NCBI GenBank assembly: GCA_027490755.1
Contig: JAIXXL010000008.1
Coordinates: forward strand, 108,234 to 172,233
DNA length: 64,000 nucleotides
DNA from: Betaproteobacteria bacterium
Lineage (GTDB): Bacteria; Pseudomonadota; Gammaproteobacteria; Burkholderiales; UBA3065
Direction: 5' to 3'
In this document: positions 18,794-28,443 of the stretch, in pieces
Layout of the letters: each line of letters opens with the position of its first letter
Position numbering within the stretch: the stretch's first letter is position 1
Notes under the pieces: generated by a model
Told to the model about the DNA's origin: nothing
The model's input: only the letters and a program-made list of their open reading frames with translations
The model's database searches: none
Position numbers and translations under genes: made by a program

Positions 18794-19488
18794 GCGCCAC
18801 GTTCGGACGCGTCCTGCCAGGCGTCGGTGCGACCGATCGCCTGCAGGACCCTGCCCCAGCGGTCCTTCAATTCGGACTCGACAACACTGTCACCCAGTTC
18901 GATGCGACACGAACCGCGGGCCATGCCGGGGTCGGGGATGAGTTGCCATGCGCTGTTCATGCCAGCCTCTTCACGCATCCAGGCGATGTCTTCCGGGTGC
19001 AGGTGGATGTTGGGGGACTCGGTACCGCCGGGCATGACGGCCAGTGCCTCGCGCACCACGCCCATCAGGGATTCGGGCTGCAGCTTGAGCTCGGCCCGGA
19101 TCACCTCGCGGGTCATGGCGATGACCAGGTCCAACAGGTGCGGCGCCAGCGTCGCCTCGGTATCGGCGAGCAGGCTGCTGGCCTGCTCGATGGCCTTGTT
19201 GAGGGTCGCGAGGCGGGCGCTGATCGCGGCCCGCCCCTCGTCGAGGCCGGCCTGCCAGCCCTCGCGGTAGGCGCGGTCCTGCAGCGCCTGCAGTTCGCCC
19301 GCCGTGGGCAGGGGTTCGACGTGTTTTGGGGCGGGCTGGCCGGCCAGTTGCCCGGCTGCCTGCTGGATGCGTTCCTCGAGGACCGGCAACTCCCAGCGAT
19401 CGTAGGCGGTGAGGCGCTCGCGCGTGACCACCTTGACTGGGCCCGGAGCCGCCGGCAGGACCTGCGGCCGAGAGTTGTCGCCGCTCAC
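18790..19488 (-). CDS. fliH: Flagellar assembly protein FliH
   Basis: Negative regulator and stator of FliI in the export apparatus, 232 residues. An acidic/Pro-rich N-terminus precedes the conserved glycine-repeat helix region ([17 protein letters not shown]) and a globular C-terminal ATP-synthase-delta-like domain. It overlaps fliG and fliI by 4 bases on either side, placing it firmly in the fliEFGHIJ order. Confidence 0.93.
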   Translation of the reverse strand: MSGDNSRPQVLPAAPGPVKVVTRERLTAYDRWELPVLEERIQQAAGQLAGQPAPKHVEPLPTAGELQALQDRAYREGWQAGLDEGRAAISARLATLNKAIEQASSLLADTEATLAPHLLDLVIAMTREVIRAELKLQPESLMGVVREALAVMPGGTESPNIHLHPEDIAWMREEAGMNSAWQLIPDPGMARGSCRIELGDSVVESELKDRWGRVLQAIGRTDAWQDASERGA

Positions 19489-20486
19489 GAGACGAGGCCC
19501 TCCTCACCCTTGCCGGCAAGCACGATGGTGCCGTCGTCGACCAGCGCCCGCACCGTCTTGAGAATCTCTTTCTGTTCGGCCTCGACCTCGGACAGCTTGA
19601 CCGGACCACGCGCCTCCAGGTCTTCCCTCAGCATCTCGGCGGCACGCGCCGACATGTTGCGGAAGATCTTCTCCTTGAGCGGCTCGCTGGTGCCCTTGAG
19701 GGCAAGGATCAGCGAGTCGGACTGCACCTCGCGCATGAGTGCCTGGATCGAGCGGTCGTCCAGGTCCATCAGGTTCTCGAACAGGAACATCTGGTCCTGC
19801 ACCGCCTGCGCCAGGTCGAAGTCGACCTCGCGGATGCTGTCCATGGTCGGCGCCTCGAGAGCACCCATGAAGTTCATGATCTCGGCCGCTGTCTTCACAC
19901 CACCGAGGCTGCTCTTGAGCATGCGGTCGGCACCCGACAGGATGCGCGCGAGCGACTCGTTCAGCTCGCGCAGGGCCACCGGCTGCACCCCCTCCAGGGT
20001 GGCGATGCGCAGCATGGCGTCGTTGCGCAGCCGCTCGGGGAAGAGCTTGAGGACATCCGCGGCCTGGTCGTACTCCAGGTGCGCGAGGATGACGGCGACG
20101 ATCTGCGGGTGCTCGTTCTTGATCAATTCGGCGATGCTGGCCGCGTCCATCCACTTCAGAGCGTCGATGCCGCTCTGGTCGGCGCCGACCAGGATGCGGT
20201 CGAGGATGGTGCCGGCCCGCTCCTCGCCGAGCGCCTTGGTGAGCACGTTACGCAGGTACTCGTCCTGCGAGTCGTTGAGCGAGATCTTGCCGCGCACCGC
20301 GTCCTTGAGCTCCTCGACCGCCTCGTGCAACTCGTCCGGCGAGGTGGTGCCGAGGATGGCGATGTTGGTACCGACCCGCTGCACCTCGCGCGGCATCATG
20401 TGCTGAAGCACAGCCGCGGCGAGCTCCTCTCCGATACTGGAGAGCAGGATCGCACTCTTCTTCCCGGCGAGATCCTCTTCAGCCAT
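19485..20486 (-). CDS. fliG: Flagellar motor switch protein FliG
   Basis: C-ring protein that carries torque between stator and rotor, 333 residues with N, middle and C domains. The middle-domain EHPQ motif occurs in IKNEHPQIVAVILAHL, and the charged C-terminal torque helix includes DLDDRSIQALMREVQSDSLI. It overlaps fliF by 8 bases and fliH by 4. Confidence 0.97.
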   Translation of the reverse strand: MAEEDLAGKKSAILLSSIGEELAAAVLQHMMPREVQRVGTNIAILGTTSPDELHEAVEELKDAVRGKISLNDSQDEYLRNVLTKALGEERAGTILDRILVGADQSGIDALKWMDAASIAELIKNEHPQIVAVILAHLEYDQAADVLKLFPERLRNDAMLRIATLEGVQPVALRELNESLARILSGADRMLKSSLGGVKTAAEIMNFMGALEAPTMDSIREVDFDLAQAVQDQMFLFENLMDLDDRSIQALMREVQSDSLILALKGTSEPLKEKIFRNMSARAAEMLREDLEARGPVKLSEVEAEQKEILKTVRALVDDGTIVLAGKGEEGLVS

Positions 20487-22299
20487 TGTTCATCCAGTTC
20501 CTCAAGACCTCGGCGAACAGGCGCGCATCCTTGCGGGCGATGAACTTCGCCACCTCGATGTCGGCCTTGAAGCGCTCCTCGGACTCGGCCTGGGCGCGTG
20601 CTTCATCGCTGAGGACTACTTTACTCCCTTCCTCACCCGGCATCGCCGGCTCCGCGATCATCCCGGGCGGCAGCGGTTGGCCATCGGCGCCGAGGATGAC
20701 CATCTGGCCGCCCGCCCCGACGACGGCTCTGGCGCCCTCGGGCAGTACCCCGCCGGCCAACACCGGCGGTGGCTCCGGCAGTGTGCTGAGTTGGCGGATA
20801 GCGGGACGCAGGATGCCGAACACCAGGTAGGCGATCAGCACCGCGACGGCGACGTTGCCAAGGTTCTGACCGGCCAGCCCGAGCAACGCCTCGGGGTCCT
20901 CGAGCAAGGATTTGGGCGGGGGCGCCTCGGCCGGGCTGGTGAACGTGGCGTTGACCACATTGAGGGTGTCGCCACGCTCCTTCGAGAAGCCCATCGCCTC
21001 ACGCGAGAGGTTTGTGATCTGCTCGATCTCCTTCGGGCTCAGCGCCTTGAAACTGGGCGCGGCGCCCGGCTTGCCCTCGACCCGGCGGAAGTTGACGACC
21101 ACCGCCGCAGAGACACGGCGGATGCTGCCGACCGGCGCCTTGGTGTAACGGATGGTCTTGTCGACCTCGAAGTTGACGGTCGACTCACGCTGCTGCGAGC
21201 GGACCTGCTCTCCCCCGGCGCTGGCCGCCGCAGCAAGCGCCCCACCAGCAGCCGGGGCACCGGCCTGGGGCGCGGCACCCGCGGCCGGCGGCTGCGCCGG
21301 TGCCCCGCCGGCGATAGGTGCGCCGGCCGCGCCAGGCGGCTGGTTGGAGAGCGCTCCCGGAACGCCGCCGGCGCCAGAGCCACTGCTCAAGGACTCGCTC
21401 TCCTGGCGGCTGCGTACGGCCGAGTCCTCCGGGCGCGGGTTCGGCCTGAAGGTCTCGGAGGTCTGCTCGACGGTGGCGAAGTCGACATCGGCGGCGACCT
21501 GCGCCTTGACGTTGCCGCTGCCCACCACCGGCACGACGATGGACTCGATGCGCGCCGCGATGTCGCGCTCGATCTCCTTGCGGTAGCTAATCTGGGTGGG
21601 GTCGAGCCCGACCGTGGCGGAGCCGTCGTTGCGCGCAGAAAGAACGTTGCCCGACTGGTCGACCACCGTGACCTGCTTGGGGCTGAGTCCGGTCACGCTG
21701 CTCGACACCAGGTGGACGATGCCGGCGACCTGCTCGGCGTCCAGCAGCCGCGCACGCTCAAGCTCGACCAGCACCGAGGCGCTGGGCTGCTGCGCCTCGC
21801 GCACGAAAACGCTGGGACGCGGGATGGCGAGGTGGACCCGCGCGCTGCGCACCACGCCGATCGACTCCACGGTACGCGCCAGTTCGCCCTCGAGCGCACG
21901 CTGGTAGTTCACCTGTTCGGCGAACTGGCTGATGCCCATGCGCGGGTTGTCGAGCAGTTCGAAGCCGGTGGCGCCGCCCTTGGGCAGGCCCTGCGCGGCG
22001 AGCTTGAGACGGGTGTCGTAGACCATCTCCTCCGGCACCATGATCGAAGCGCCGTTGTCGCCCATGCGGTAGGGCACGTTCAGCTGCGAGAGCTGCGCGA
22101 GGATGGCACCGCCGTCGCGCCCGTCGACGTTGGAGAAGAGCACCCGGTAGGTCGGCGTACGCGCCCACATCACAGCCGCAACGACGATGGAGATCGCGGC
22201 CGCGAGAGCGACCATGAGCCAGATCTTGCGGGTGTTGTCGAGCCGGTTGAAACCTTCGAGCAGTGCTGCCGGCGAGAACTTCTGGGCCTGTTCTGCCAT
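20479..22299 (-). CDS. fliF: Flagellar MS-ring protein FliF
   Basis: Inner-membrane MS-ring protein of 606 residues. It has TM1 near residues 26-46 (IWLMVALAAAISIVVAAVMW), ring-building motifs with the conserved PRPSVF segment, a second TM near 490-510 (NVAVAVLIAYLVFGIL) and a C-terminal FliG-binding tail. An unusually long Gly/Ala/Pro-rich stretch of about 60 residues (roughly 305-365) interrupts the periplasmic part, where this family is normally variable. It follows fliE by 7 bases. Confidence 0.97.
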   Translation of the reverse strand: MAEQAQKFSPAALLEGFNRLDNTRKIWLMVALAAAISIVVAAVMWARTPTYRVLFSNVDGRDGGAILAQLSQLNVPYRMGDNGASIMVPEEMVYDTRLKLAAQGLPKGGATGFELLDNPRMGISQFAEQVNYQRALEGELARTVESIGVVRSARVHLAIPRPSVFVREAQQPSASVLVELERARLLDAEQVAGIVHLVSSSVTGLSPKQVTVVDQSGNVLSARNDGSATVGLDPTQISYRKEIERDIAARIESIVVPVVGSGNVKAQVAADVDFATVEQTSETFRPNPRPEDSAVRSRQESESLSSGSGAGGVPGALSNQPPGAAGAPIAGGAPAQPPAAGAAPQAGAPAAGGALAAAASAGGEQVRSQQRESTVNFEVDKTIRYTKAPVGSIRRVSAAVVVNFRRVEGKPGAAPSFKALSPKEIEQITNLSREAMGFSKERGDTLNVVNATFTSPAEAPPPKSLLEDPEALLGLAGQNLGNVAVAVLIAYLVFGILRPAIRQLSTLPEPPPVLAGGVLPEGARAVVGAGGQMVILGADGQPLPPGMIAEPAMPGEEGSKVVLSDEARAQAESEERFKADIEVAKFIARKDARLFAEVLRNWMNNG

Positions 22300-22306
22300 G
22301 CAGTCT

Positions 22307-22627
22307 CTAAATCTGCATGTTCATGACTTCGCGATAGGCCGAGACCAGGCGCTCGCGCACCTGGACCATCATCTGAAACGACAGGCTCGCCTTGGACAGC
22401 TCGATCACCACGTCCTGCAGGGCAAGATTCGGGTCGGTGTCGAGGCGGCGCTTGAGGTCGTCTCCACGGGCCTGCTGCGCGCTGACATCGCGCAGCGCGT
22501 CGGTCAGTGCACTGGCGAAACCGGCGCCCGACGCCGACTGCGCAACGGCTGCGCTCTGCGGCGCAACCTGCGCAGCGGTGGCCCGCATCTGCGCGAGCGC
22601 GCTGTCGATACCGTTTGTGGTGTTCAT
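22307..22627 (-). CDS. fliE: Flagellar hook-basal body complex protein FliE
   Basis: Small rod-adapter protein between the MS ring and the rod, 106 residues. The C-terminal signature KASLSFQMMVQVRERLVSAY and the final residues EVMNMQI are typical of FliE. The start at 22627 (MNTTNGID) has a GGGGGA ribosome site and gives family length. It is the first gene of fliEFGHIJ and is separated from fleR by 93 bases with no recognisable sigma-54 promoter. Confidence 0.95.
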   Translation of the reverse strand: MNTTNGIDSALAQMRATAAQVAPQSAAVAQSASGAGFASALTDALRDVSAQQARGDDLKRRLDTDPNLALQDVVIELSKASLSFQMMVQVRERLVSAYREVMNMQI

Positions 22628-22720
22628 CGCCAGATCCCCCTTCGCCAGTATAAAGCCTGAAACGCGCGTGCGGCCGCGCAAGATGGGCGTTTTGCGGCCT
22701 TTTTTGGCGGCACGGCAGGC

Positions 22721-24082
22721 TTAGATGTCGTCGCCGACCAGACCTTCCTCGCGCCAGCGAGCCAGCTTGTGGCGCAGTGTTCGCTCGGGCATCGACAGAC
22801 GCTCGGCGGCGAGGCGGCGGTTACCACCGGTGGCGGCAAGCGCGTCGAGCACCGCCTGACGCTCCAGCGAGCGCAGATCGGTCGCCGGAGCGGGCACATC
22901 GCTGTCACCGGCAGCCGCACCCCCGGGGGCCGCAACAGCCGCCAACGCCTGCTGGGTGGGCGCGACCGCCGCCGAGGGCCTGGCTGGCAACATGAGGTGC
23001 TCGGCACGCACCTCAGGACCCGGCGCGAGGATGGTGGCTCGCTGCATGACATTCGCCAGCTCGCGCACGTTGCCTGGCCAGTCGTGGGCACGCAGCGCCG
23101 CGCGGGCGCAGCCAGCCAGCGCCGCGCGGGCGTCGTGGCGGCGGAGGAACTCGGCGGCCAGCACCAGCACGTCCTCCCGGCGCTCACGCAGCGGCGGGAC
23201 GGCAAGCGGGAAGACGTTCAGCCGGTAGTAAAGGTCCTCGCGGAAGCCCCCCGCCGCAACCTGAGCAGCCATGTCGCGGTTGCTGGTCGCCACCACGCGG
23301 ATGTCCACCGGCACCGGGCGGGTGCCGCCGACGCGCTCGACCTCGCGCTCCTGCAGAGCCCGCAACAGCTTGGCCTGCAGCGCCATCGGCAGCTCCGAGA
23401 CCTCGTCGAGCAGCAAGGTGCCACCGTGGGCCTGCTCGAACTTGCCGGCGTGGGCGCTTGCGGCGCCCGTGAACGAGCCCTTCTCGTGACCGAACAGCGT
23501 GCTCTCGAGCAGGTTGTCAGGGATCGCGGCACAGTTGATGGCGACAAAGGGTTTGCCGGCGCGCGGTGAGCGCGTGTGGATGAAGCGCGCCAGAACCTCC
23601 TTGCCGACCCCACTCTCGCCGGTCACCAGCACCGTGGCGTCGGAGGCGGCGACGCGCTCGGCGAGGGCATAGAGATCGCGGATGCCTGGGCTGGCAACAG
23701 CCCGCTGATCGTCCTCGGACAAGGTTCGTTTGAAGCGCGCCACCTCGGCCAGCAGGACATCGATCTCGAAGGGTTTGGTCAGGTAGTGGCTGGCGCCATC
23801 ACGTACTGCCTGCACGGCGCGGGCGATGTCGCCGTAGGCGGTCATCATCACCACCGGCGTCTGCGGCCACTGCCGCTTGACCTCGCCGAGCAGGGTGTAG
23901 CCGTCCATCGGCGCCATCTGGATGTCGGTCAGCACCAAGCTGACCGGCCCCGATGCGAGCACCTTGAGCGCAGCCTCGCCGTCGCCGGCTTCGACCACCT
24001 TGTAGCCCCCCGACTGCAGGGCGGCCACCAGCGCACCGCGCAGGGCGACGTCGTCCTCGACCACCAGCAGCCTGTCCATCAA
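22721..24082 (-). CDS. fleR: Sigma-54-dependent flagellar response regulator FleR/FlrC
   Basis: NtrC-type activator of middle flagellar genes, 453 residues. The receiver domain has VVEDD at 8-11 and phospho-acceptor D53 ([13 protein letters not shown]). The AAA+ domain has Walker A GESGVGKE, the sigma-54 loop GSFTGA (S for the usual A) and Walker [10 protein letters not shown] Fis-type helix-turn-helix ([20 protein letters not shown]) ends the protein. Its start overlaps the fleS stop by 4 bases. Position next to fliE supports a flagellar role over a general NtrC one. Confidence 0.94.
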   Translation of the reverse strand: MMDRLLVVEDDVALRGALVAALQSGGYKVVEAGDGEAALKVLASGPVSLVLTDIQMAPMDGYTLLGEVKRQWPQTPVVMMTAYGDIARAVQAVRDGASHYLTKPFEIDVLLAEVARFKRTLSEDDQRAVASPGIRDLYALAERVAASDATVLVTGESGVGKEVLARFIHTRSPRAGKPFVAINCAAIPDNLLESTLFGHEKGSFTGAASAHAGKFEQAHGGTLLLDEVSELPMALQAKLLRALQEREVERVGGTRPVPVDIRVVATSNRDMAAQVAAGGFREDLYYRLNVFPLAVPPLRERREDVLVLAAEFLRRHDARAALAGCARAALRAHDWPGNVRELANVMQRATILAPGPEVRAEHLMLPARPSAAVAPTQQALAAVAAPGGAAAGDSDVPAPATDLRSLERQAVLDALAATGGNRRLAAERLSMPERTLRHKLARWREEGLVGDDI

Positions 24083-25200
24083 CGCCCCCCCACGGTACTG
24101 CGCGGCAACTCGACGATGAAGGCGGCGCCACGGCCAGGCGCCGAGTCGACACTGACCCGCCCACCGTGGCGCTCGATGACACCGCGCACGATCGAGAGGC
24201 CCAGACCGGTACCGCCCTCACGGCCGGAGACGAAGGGCTCGAAGATGCGTGGCAGCAGGTTGCGGTCGACACCGGGGCCCTGGTCGACGATGCGCAACCG
24301 CGCATGCTGGGCATCGATCTCGAGTTGCAGGCTGACGACCCCGCCCGCCGGACTGAAATGGATGGCGTTATCGACCAGGTTGCTGACAGCGCCCTCGAGC
24401 GGCACACGCCACCCGCTCACCTGGGCGCCATCGGGCGGCAGGTCCAGGCGCAGTTCGATCTGGCGACGCGCGGCCAGGCCGGCCATGGCGGCGCGAACCC
24501 CGAGCAGGAACGGTCCCAGCGCGATCGGCGCGGCTGGCGACGAGCCATGATCGCCGAGCTGGTCGAAGGCGTGGCTGATGTAGGCCTGCATGTGCTGCAA
24601 GCGGTCGAGTAGCGCCTCGACCTGGGCCCGCTGCCCATCGTCAAGGCTGCCACGCGCCAGCACACCCGCGTGCAGCAGCGCCGCCGACAGCGGCGTACGC
24701 AACTGGTGGGCGAGGTGGGCGGCGAACTGGCCGAGTGCCACCAGCTGCCGCTCGCGCTCGATGCCGGCACGTTCGGCGATGCTGTGGGTCACATCGGCCA
24801 GCGAGTAGACCATCTCGCCGGATGGCGTACGGCTCTGCTGAACCCGAAGGCAAGCGCGGTCGAGCATGTACTCGTCGGCAACGGCGGTGGGCGTGAGCCG
24901 CGCCAGGAAGGTCTGCCAGATGTCGCCCGGCCCGAGGCCAGTGACCCGACCAGCCTGCGCGGACAGCTGCAGCACCCGACCGGCGGCGTCGACCACGACC
25001 AAGGCGGCTGGCAGCGAATCGAGGATCAGCGCAAGCCGCGCGGCGACGGCGGTGCGCTCGCGCAGGCTCCCGGCAAGGCGACCGGTGGAATCGGCGAGCG
25101 AGCGGCGCAAGGACGCCTGCTCGGCGATCACCGCCGCGATCGGGTCGGCGGCGTCTGCCACCGCCGGGGTCGGCTCCTCGGGCTGCGCAGACGGGCTCAT
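24079..25200 (-). CDS. fleS: Flagellar sensor histidine kinase FleS/FlrB
   Basis: Partner kinase of FleR, 373 residues and without transmembrane segments, so cytoplasmic. An N-terminal helical stretch and a PAS-like domain (LDSLPAALVVVDAAGRVLQLS) precede the H-box AHLAHQLRTPLSAALL, an N-box NLVDNAIHF and G-boxes DQGPGV and GGTGLGLSIV. FleS-type kinases signal flagellar assembly state to FleR. A CATAAT hexamer about 45 bases upstream could be its -10, but no matching -35 was found. Confidence 0.92.
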   Translation of the reverse strand: MSPSAQPEEPTPAVADAADPIAAVIAEQASLRRSLADSTGRLAGSLRERTAVAARLALILDSLPAALVVVDAAGRVLQLSAQAGRVTGLGPGDIWQTFLARLTPTAVADEYMLDRACLRVQQSRTPSGEMVYSLADVTHSIAERAGIERERQLVALGQFAAHLAHQLRTPLSAALLHAGVLARGSLDDGQRAQVEALLDRLQHMQAYISHAFDQLGDHGSSPAAPIALGPFLLGVRAAMAGLAARRQIELRLDLPPDGAQVSGWRVPLEGAVSNLVDNAIHFSPAGGVVSLQLEIDAQHARLRIVDQGPGVDRNLLPRIFEPFVSGREGGTGLGLSIVRGVIERHGGRVSVDSAPGRGAAFIVELPRSTVGGR

Positions 25201-25291
25201 CGGGCTTGGGACAGGGGTTCGCGTCGTGTCGGAACAGACACATTATGAGCCGCGAATCCGAGGTAGAGTTTGTCTAGCACAAAGAGCCTGC

Positions 25292-25319
25292 TAAAGTTAG
25301 TTTTGCGGAATGCCGTAAT
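25292..25319 (+). promoter_or_regulatory. Candidate sigma-28 (FliA) promoter for the cheV-cheA run
   Basis: TAAAGTTA (25292-25299) and GCCGTAAT (25312-25319), separated by 12 bases, resemble the FliA consensus TAAAGTTT-N11-GCCGATAA. The spacing is one base longer than consensus. It ends 27 bases before the first cheV start, a plausible leader length. Confidence 0.6.
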
Positions 25320-25346
25320 ACAAATAACCGCTTTATTCAATAGGCC

Positions 25347-26297
25347 ATGTCAGAACTCTTCCGAAACGTAGAAGCACGCACCCGCCTGGCGGGCACCAAC
25401 AAGCTGGAGATCCTGCTCTTCACGCTGGGTATCGACGCGCGCACGGGACGCCGGGAGACCTTTGGCCTGAACGTATTCAAGGTGCGCGAGGTGCTCAAGG
25501 CGCCCGCGGTGACAGCGGCCCCCGAGATGCCCAGCGTGGTCGAAGGCATGGTATCGATGCGTGGCATCCTCATCCCGGTCATCCACCTTGGACGATACAC
25601 CGGCATCGCCGCCGATACCCCGCCCGAGGTGATGATCATCACCGAGTACAACGGCCACACCCAGGGTTTCCTGGTCGAGGCGGTCGACACCATCCTGCGC
25701 CTTGACTGGGGCTCGATGCGCGTCCCGCCCGACATGCTCAACGCGCAGATGACCGGACTGGTGACAGCGGTGACCGAGTTGCCCGACGGACGGCTGGTGA
25801 TGATGCTCGACGTCGAGAAGATCCTCGCCGAAACCGCACCTCCGCAAGACGAGACCATCTTCCAGAGCATCCGCCCGGTGTCGGGCGCGGATGGCATCGT
25901 GTTCTTCGCCGATGATTCGGCTGTGGCACGACAACAGATCGCCCGCACACTGGACGCCATGCAGGTGCGCCACCGCAGCGCCATAAACGGCTTGCGCGCG
26001 TGGGAGGACCTGCAGCGGCTGGCAGATCACGCAGAGGTGCTGGGAGAACCGGTCGAGAACCATGTGCGGATCATCCTCACCGACATCGAGATGCCGGAGA
26101 TGGATGGCTACATGCTGACCCGTCGTGTCAAGTCGGACCCGCGCTTCCGCCGCATACCGGTGCTCATGCACTCCTCGCTGTCGTCAAGCTCGAACGAGCG
26201 GCTCGGACGGTCAGTGGGTGTCGACGCCTACGTGCCCAAGTTCGAGCCCCGCAAACTGGCCGAGACAGTGGCCGGGCTACTCGGTCAGGCCGCCTGA
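25347..26297 (+). CDS. cheV: Chemotaxis coupling protein CheV (first copy)
   Basis: Hybrid adaptor, 316 residues, with an N-terminal CheW domain (about 15-170; KLEILLFTLGI, GLNVFKVREVLKAP, RGILIPVIHLGRY) and a C-terminal receiver domain (about 185-312). The receiver keeps the acidic pair in FFADDSAVARQQI, the phospho-acceptor in LTDIEMPEMDG and the lysine in YVPKFEP. CheV couples chemoreceptors to CheA and buffers phosphate. It lies 8 bases before a second cheV. Confidence 0.95.
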   Translation: MSELFRNVEARTRLAGTNKLEILLFTLGIDARTGRRETFGLNVFKVREVLKAPAVTAAPEMPSVVEGMVSMRGILIPVIHLGRYTGIAADTPPEVMIITEYNGHTQGFLVEAVDTILRLDWGSMRVPPDMLNAQMTGLVTAVTELPDGRLVMMLDVEKILAETAPPQDETIFQSIRPVSGADGIVFFADDSAVARQQIARTLDAMQVRHRSAINGLRAWEDLQRLADHAEVLGEPVENHVRIILTDIEMPEMDGYMLTRRVKSDPRFRRIPVLMHSSLSSSSNERLGRSVGVDAYVPKFEPRKLAETVAGLLGQAA

Positions 26298-26304
26298 GGT
26301 GAAC

Positions 26305-27249
26305 ATGAACAACCAGCCCGGCACCGCCACATCCCTGCTCGACGCGGTCGACGGGCGCACCAAACTGGCGGGCTCCAACCGCATGGAGCTGCTGCTGTTC
26401 TCGATCGGCACGCCGGAAGTCTTCGCCATCAATGTCTTCAAGGTGCGCGAGGTCACCAAGACGCCCGAGATCACGCTCACGCCGAACATGCCGGCGGGCG
26501 TCGACGGCGTCATCAACCTGCGCGGCAACATCATCCCGGTGCTCAACCTGGCGTTCTTCCTCGACCGCGATGGTGTGTCGAACTGCAGCAACCGGACCAT
26601 GATGGTGACCGAGTACAGCCGCCGCACACAGGGCTTCCTGGTGCACAGCGTCGACCGCATCGTCCGCGTCGACTGGGAGGGGGTGCGCGCACCCGACGGC
26701 CTGATGTCCCGGCATGACGGCCTCGTCACCGCCATCACCGACCTGCCCGACGGGCAGCTGGTGTCGATCCTGGATGTCGAGCAGATCCTTGCCACCGCAT
26801 TTGGCGAGGTCTCGGTTCCGGAGCTCGAGCCGATCGATACCGCCCCCGCCACCTTCCTGTTCTTTGTCGATGACTCCTCGGTCGCACGGCGCGAGATCGG
26901 CGCGGTGATGGACAAGCTCGGCCTGCGCACCCAGCTCGCCACCAACGGCAACGAGGCGCTCAACCGACTGCAAGCCCTGGCCGCCCAGGCCGAGCGGGAC
27001 GGCGAGAGGCTCGCCGAGTCGCTGAAGGTCATTCTCGTCGACGCCGAGATGCCGGAGATGGACGGCTACGTCCTGACACGGCACATCAAGGCCGACCGCC
27101 GCTTCTCCGGCATCCCGGTGGTCATGCACTCGTCGCTGTCTTCCGAGGCCAACAAGGCGATGGGTGCGGCGGTGGGCGTAGACGCCTACGTCGCCAAGTT
27201 CCACCCGGAGATCCTCGCCGAAACGCTGCGGCCTCTGGTCAGCCGCTGA
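26305..27249 (+). CDS. cheV: Chemotaxis coupling protein CheV (second copy)
   Basis: Tandem paralogue of the preceding gene, 314 residues, with the same CheW-receiver architecture (MELLLFSIGTPEVFAINVFK; FFVDDSSVARREI; LVDAEMPEMDG; YVAKFHP). The start at 26305 (MNNQPGT) follows GAGGTG; the longer in-frame extension lies inside the first copy and is rejected. The two copies are clearly related yet diverged throughout, so this is not a recent duplication. They may serve different receptor groups. Confidence 0.95.
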   Translation: MNNQPGTATSLLDAVDGRTKLAGSNRMELLLFSIGTPEVFAINVFKVREVTKTPEITLTPNMPAGVDGVINLRGNIIPVLNLAFFLDRDGVSNCSNRTMMVTEYSRRTQGFLVHSVDRIVRVDWEGVRAPDGLMSRHDGLVTAITDLPDGQLVSILDVEQILATAFGEVSVPELEPIDTAPATFLFFVDDSSVARREIGAVMDKLGLRTQLATNGNEALNRLQALAAQAERDGERLAESLKVILVDAEMPEMDGYVLTRHIKADRRFSGIPVVMHSSLSSEANKAMGAAVGVDAYVAKFHPEILAETLRPLVSR

Positions 27250-27267
27250 ATCCGAGAACATCGACAC

Positions 27268-27666
27268 ATGACAAACCCGAACATGAAATTCCTCGTCGTC
27301 GACGACTTCGCCACCATGCGGCGGATCGTTCGCAATCTGCTCAAGGAGCTGGGCTTCCTCAACGTCGACGAGGCAGAGGACGGCAACGTCGCGCTGCAGA
27401 AACTGCGCGCCAGCAAGTTCGACTTCATCGTCACCGATTGGAACATGCCGAACATGACCGGCATCGAACTGCTGCGGCAGGTACGCGCCGACCCCGAGCT
27501 GAAGCACCTACCGGTGCTGATGGTCACTGCCGAGGCCAAGAAAGAGAACATCATCGAGGCGGCGCAGGCCGGTGCCAGCGGCTACGTGGTCAAGCCGTTC
27601 ACCGCCGTCACGCTGGACGAGAAGCTGCAGAAGATCTTTGCCAACATGGCCGCGCGCGCGGCGTGA
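27268..27666 (+). CDS. cheY: Chemotaxis response regulator CheY
   Basis: Single-domain receiver of 132 residues that binds the flagellar switch when phosphorylated. Acidic residues D12-D13 ([11 protein letters not shown]), phospho-acceptor D57 ([12 protein letters not shown]), the switch threonine in [11 protein letters not shown] and the lysine in YVVKPF are all present. It lies between cheV and cheZ, the standard context for a motor-binding CheY. Confidence 0.97.
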   Translation: MTNPNMKFLVVDDFATMRRIVRNLLKELGFLNVDEAEDGNVALQKLRASKFDFIVTDWNMPNMTGIELLRQVRADPELKHLPVLMVTAEAKKENIIEAAQAGASGYVVKPFTAVTLDEKLQKIFANMAARAA

Positions 27667-27690
27667 CCTGACCTGACCCAGGAGAGCGCC

Positions 27691-28434
27691 ATGAGTGCGA
27701 CCAGTACCGACACCCCCGAGCTCGAGGCTCTGTTCGACAGCATCGTCGCCGAGACCGTCGCGTCACGCTGCGCGGAGACCGGCGAGACCGCACCAGGCAA
27801 GCCCCAGCCAGCCAATGACATGGAAAGCCCGGCGGTGCCGCAGGACGTGTTCGAGCACGTCGGGCAGCTGACCCGACAGCTGCACGACACGCTGCGCGAG
27901 CTTGGCCACGACCGCAAACTCGCCGAGGTGGCAGACAGCATCCCCGACACGCGCGACCGCCTGAGTTACGTTGCCCGGCTCACCGAAGACGCCGCCAACA
28001 AGGTGCTGGGCGCCACCGAGCGCGCGCAGCCGCTGCAGGACTCCATCGTCGACGCCTCGGCCGCGCTGGAAGCGCGCTGGAACGCGGTGTTCGAAGGCGG
28101 CAGCGACCCCGACGCCTTCCGCCAACTTGCCGAAGATACCCGGACATACCTGTTGTCGACCCGCACGGCGGCCAGCCAGACGCGTGATGAGTTGCGGGCG
28201 ATCATGATGGCCCAGGACTTCCAGGACCTGACCGGTCAGGTCATCAAGAAGATGACCGACCTGACCGCCAACCTCGAACAACAACTGCTGACGATCCTGA
28301 TCGCGCACGCACCGGCAGAGCGCGCAACCGACGGCGACAGCCTGCAGGGGCCGGCCTTCAACGCGAAGACGATGGGCGAGACGCTCGGCAGCCAGGTCGA
28401 GGTCGACTCGCTGCTCGAGAGTCTTGGCTTCTAG
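27691..28434 (+). CDS. cheZ: CheY-P phosphatase CheZ
   Basis: Dephosphorylates CheY-P. It has 247 residues, largely a long helical hairpin. The catalytic motif AQDFQDLTGQVIKK carries the active-site Asp and Gln. The C-terminus ESLGF matches the CheY-binding tail of the family. AGGAGAG precedes the ATG. It lies 24 bases after cheY and 9 before cheA. Confidence 0.96.
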   Translation: MSATSTDTPELEALFDSIVAETVASRCAETGETAPGKPQPANDMESPAVPQDVFEHVGQLTRQLHDTLRELGHDRKLAEVADSIPDTRDRLSYVARLTEDAANKVLGATERAQPLQDSIVDASAALEARWNAVFEGGSDPDAFRQLAEDTRTYLLSTRTAASQTRDELRAIMMAQDFQDLTGQVIKKMTDLTANLEQQLLTILIAHAPAERATDGDSLQGPAFNAKTMGETLGSQVEVDSLLESLGF

Positions 28435-28443
28435 GAGAGCGGC

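Noticed and set aside
20677..22326. 549-residue plus-strand open frame opposite fliF
   Set aside because: Antisense shadow; fliF on the other strand has all family motifs.
22628..22720. Possible sigma-54 promoter between fleR and fliE
   Set aside because: Expected because FleR is a sigma-54 activator, but no GG-N10-GC element fitting TGGCAC-N5-TTGCA was found on the minus strand; the gap between fleS and cheV also lacks one.
24079..25200. fleS as a general NtrB-type kinase
   Set aside because: It is soluble like NtrB, but the overlap with fleR and the position directly before fliE favour the flagellar pair.
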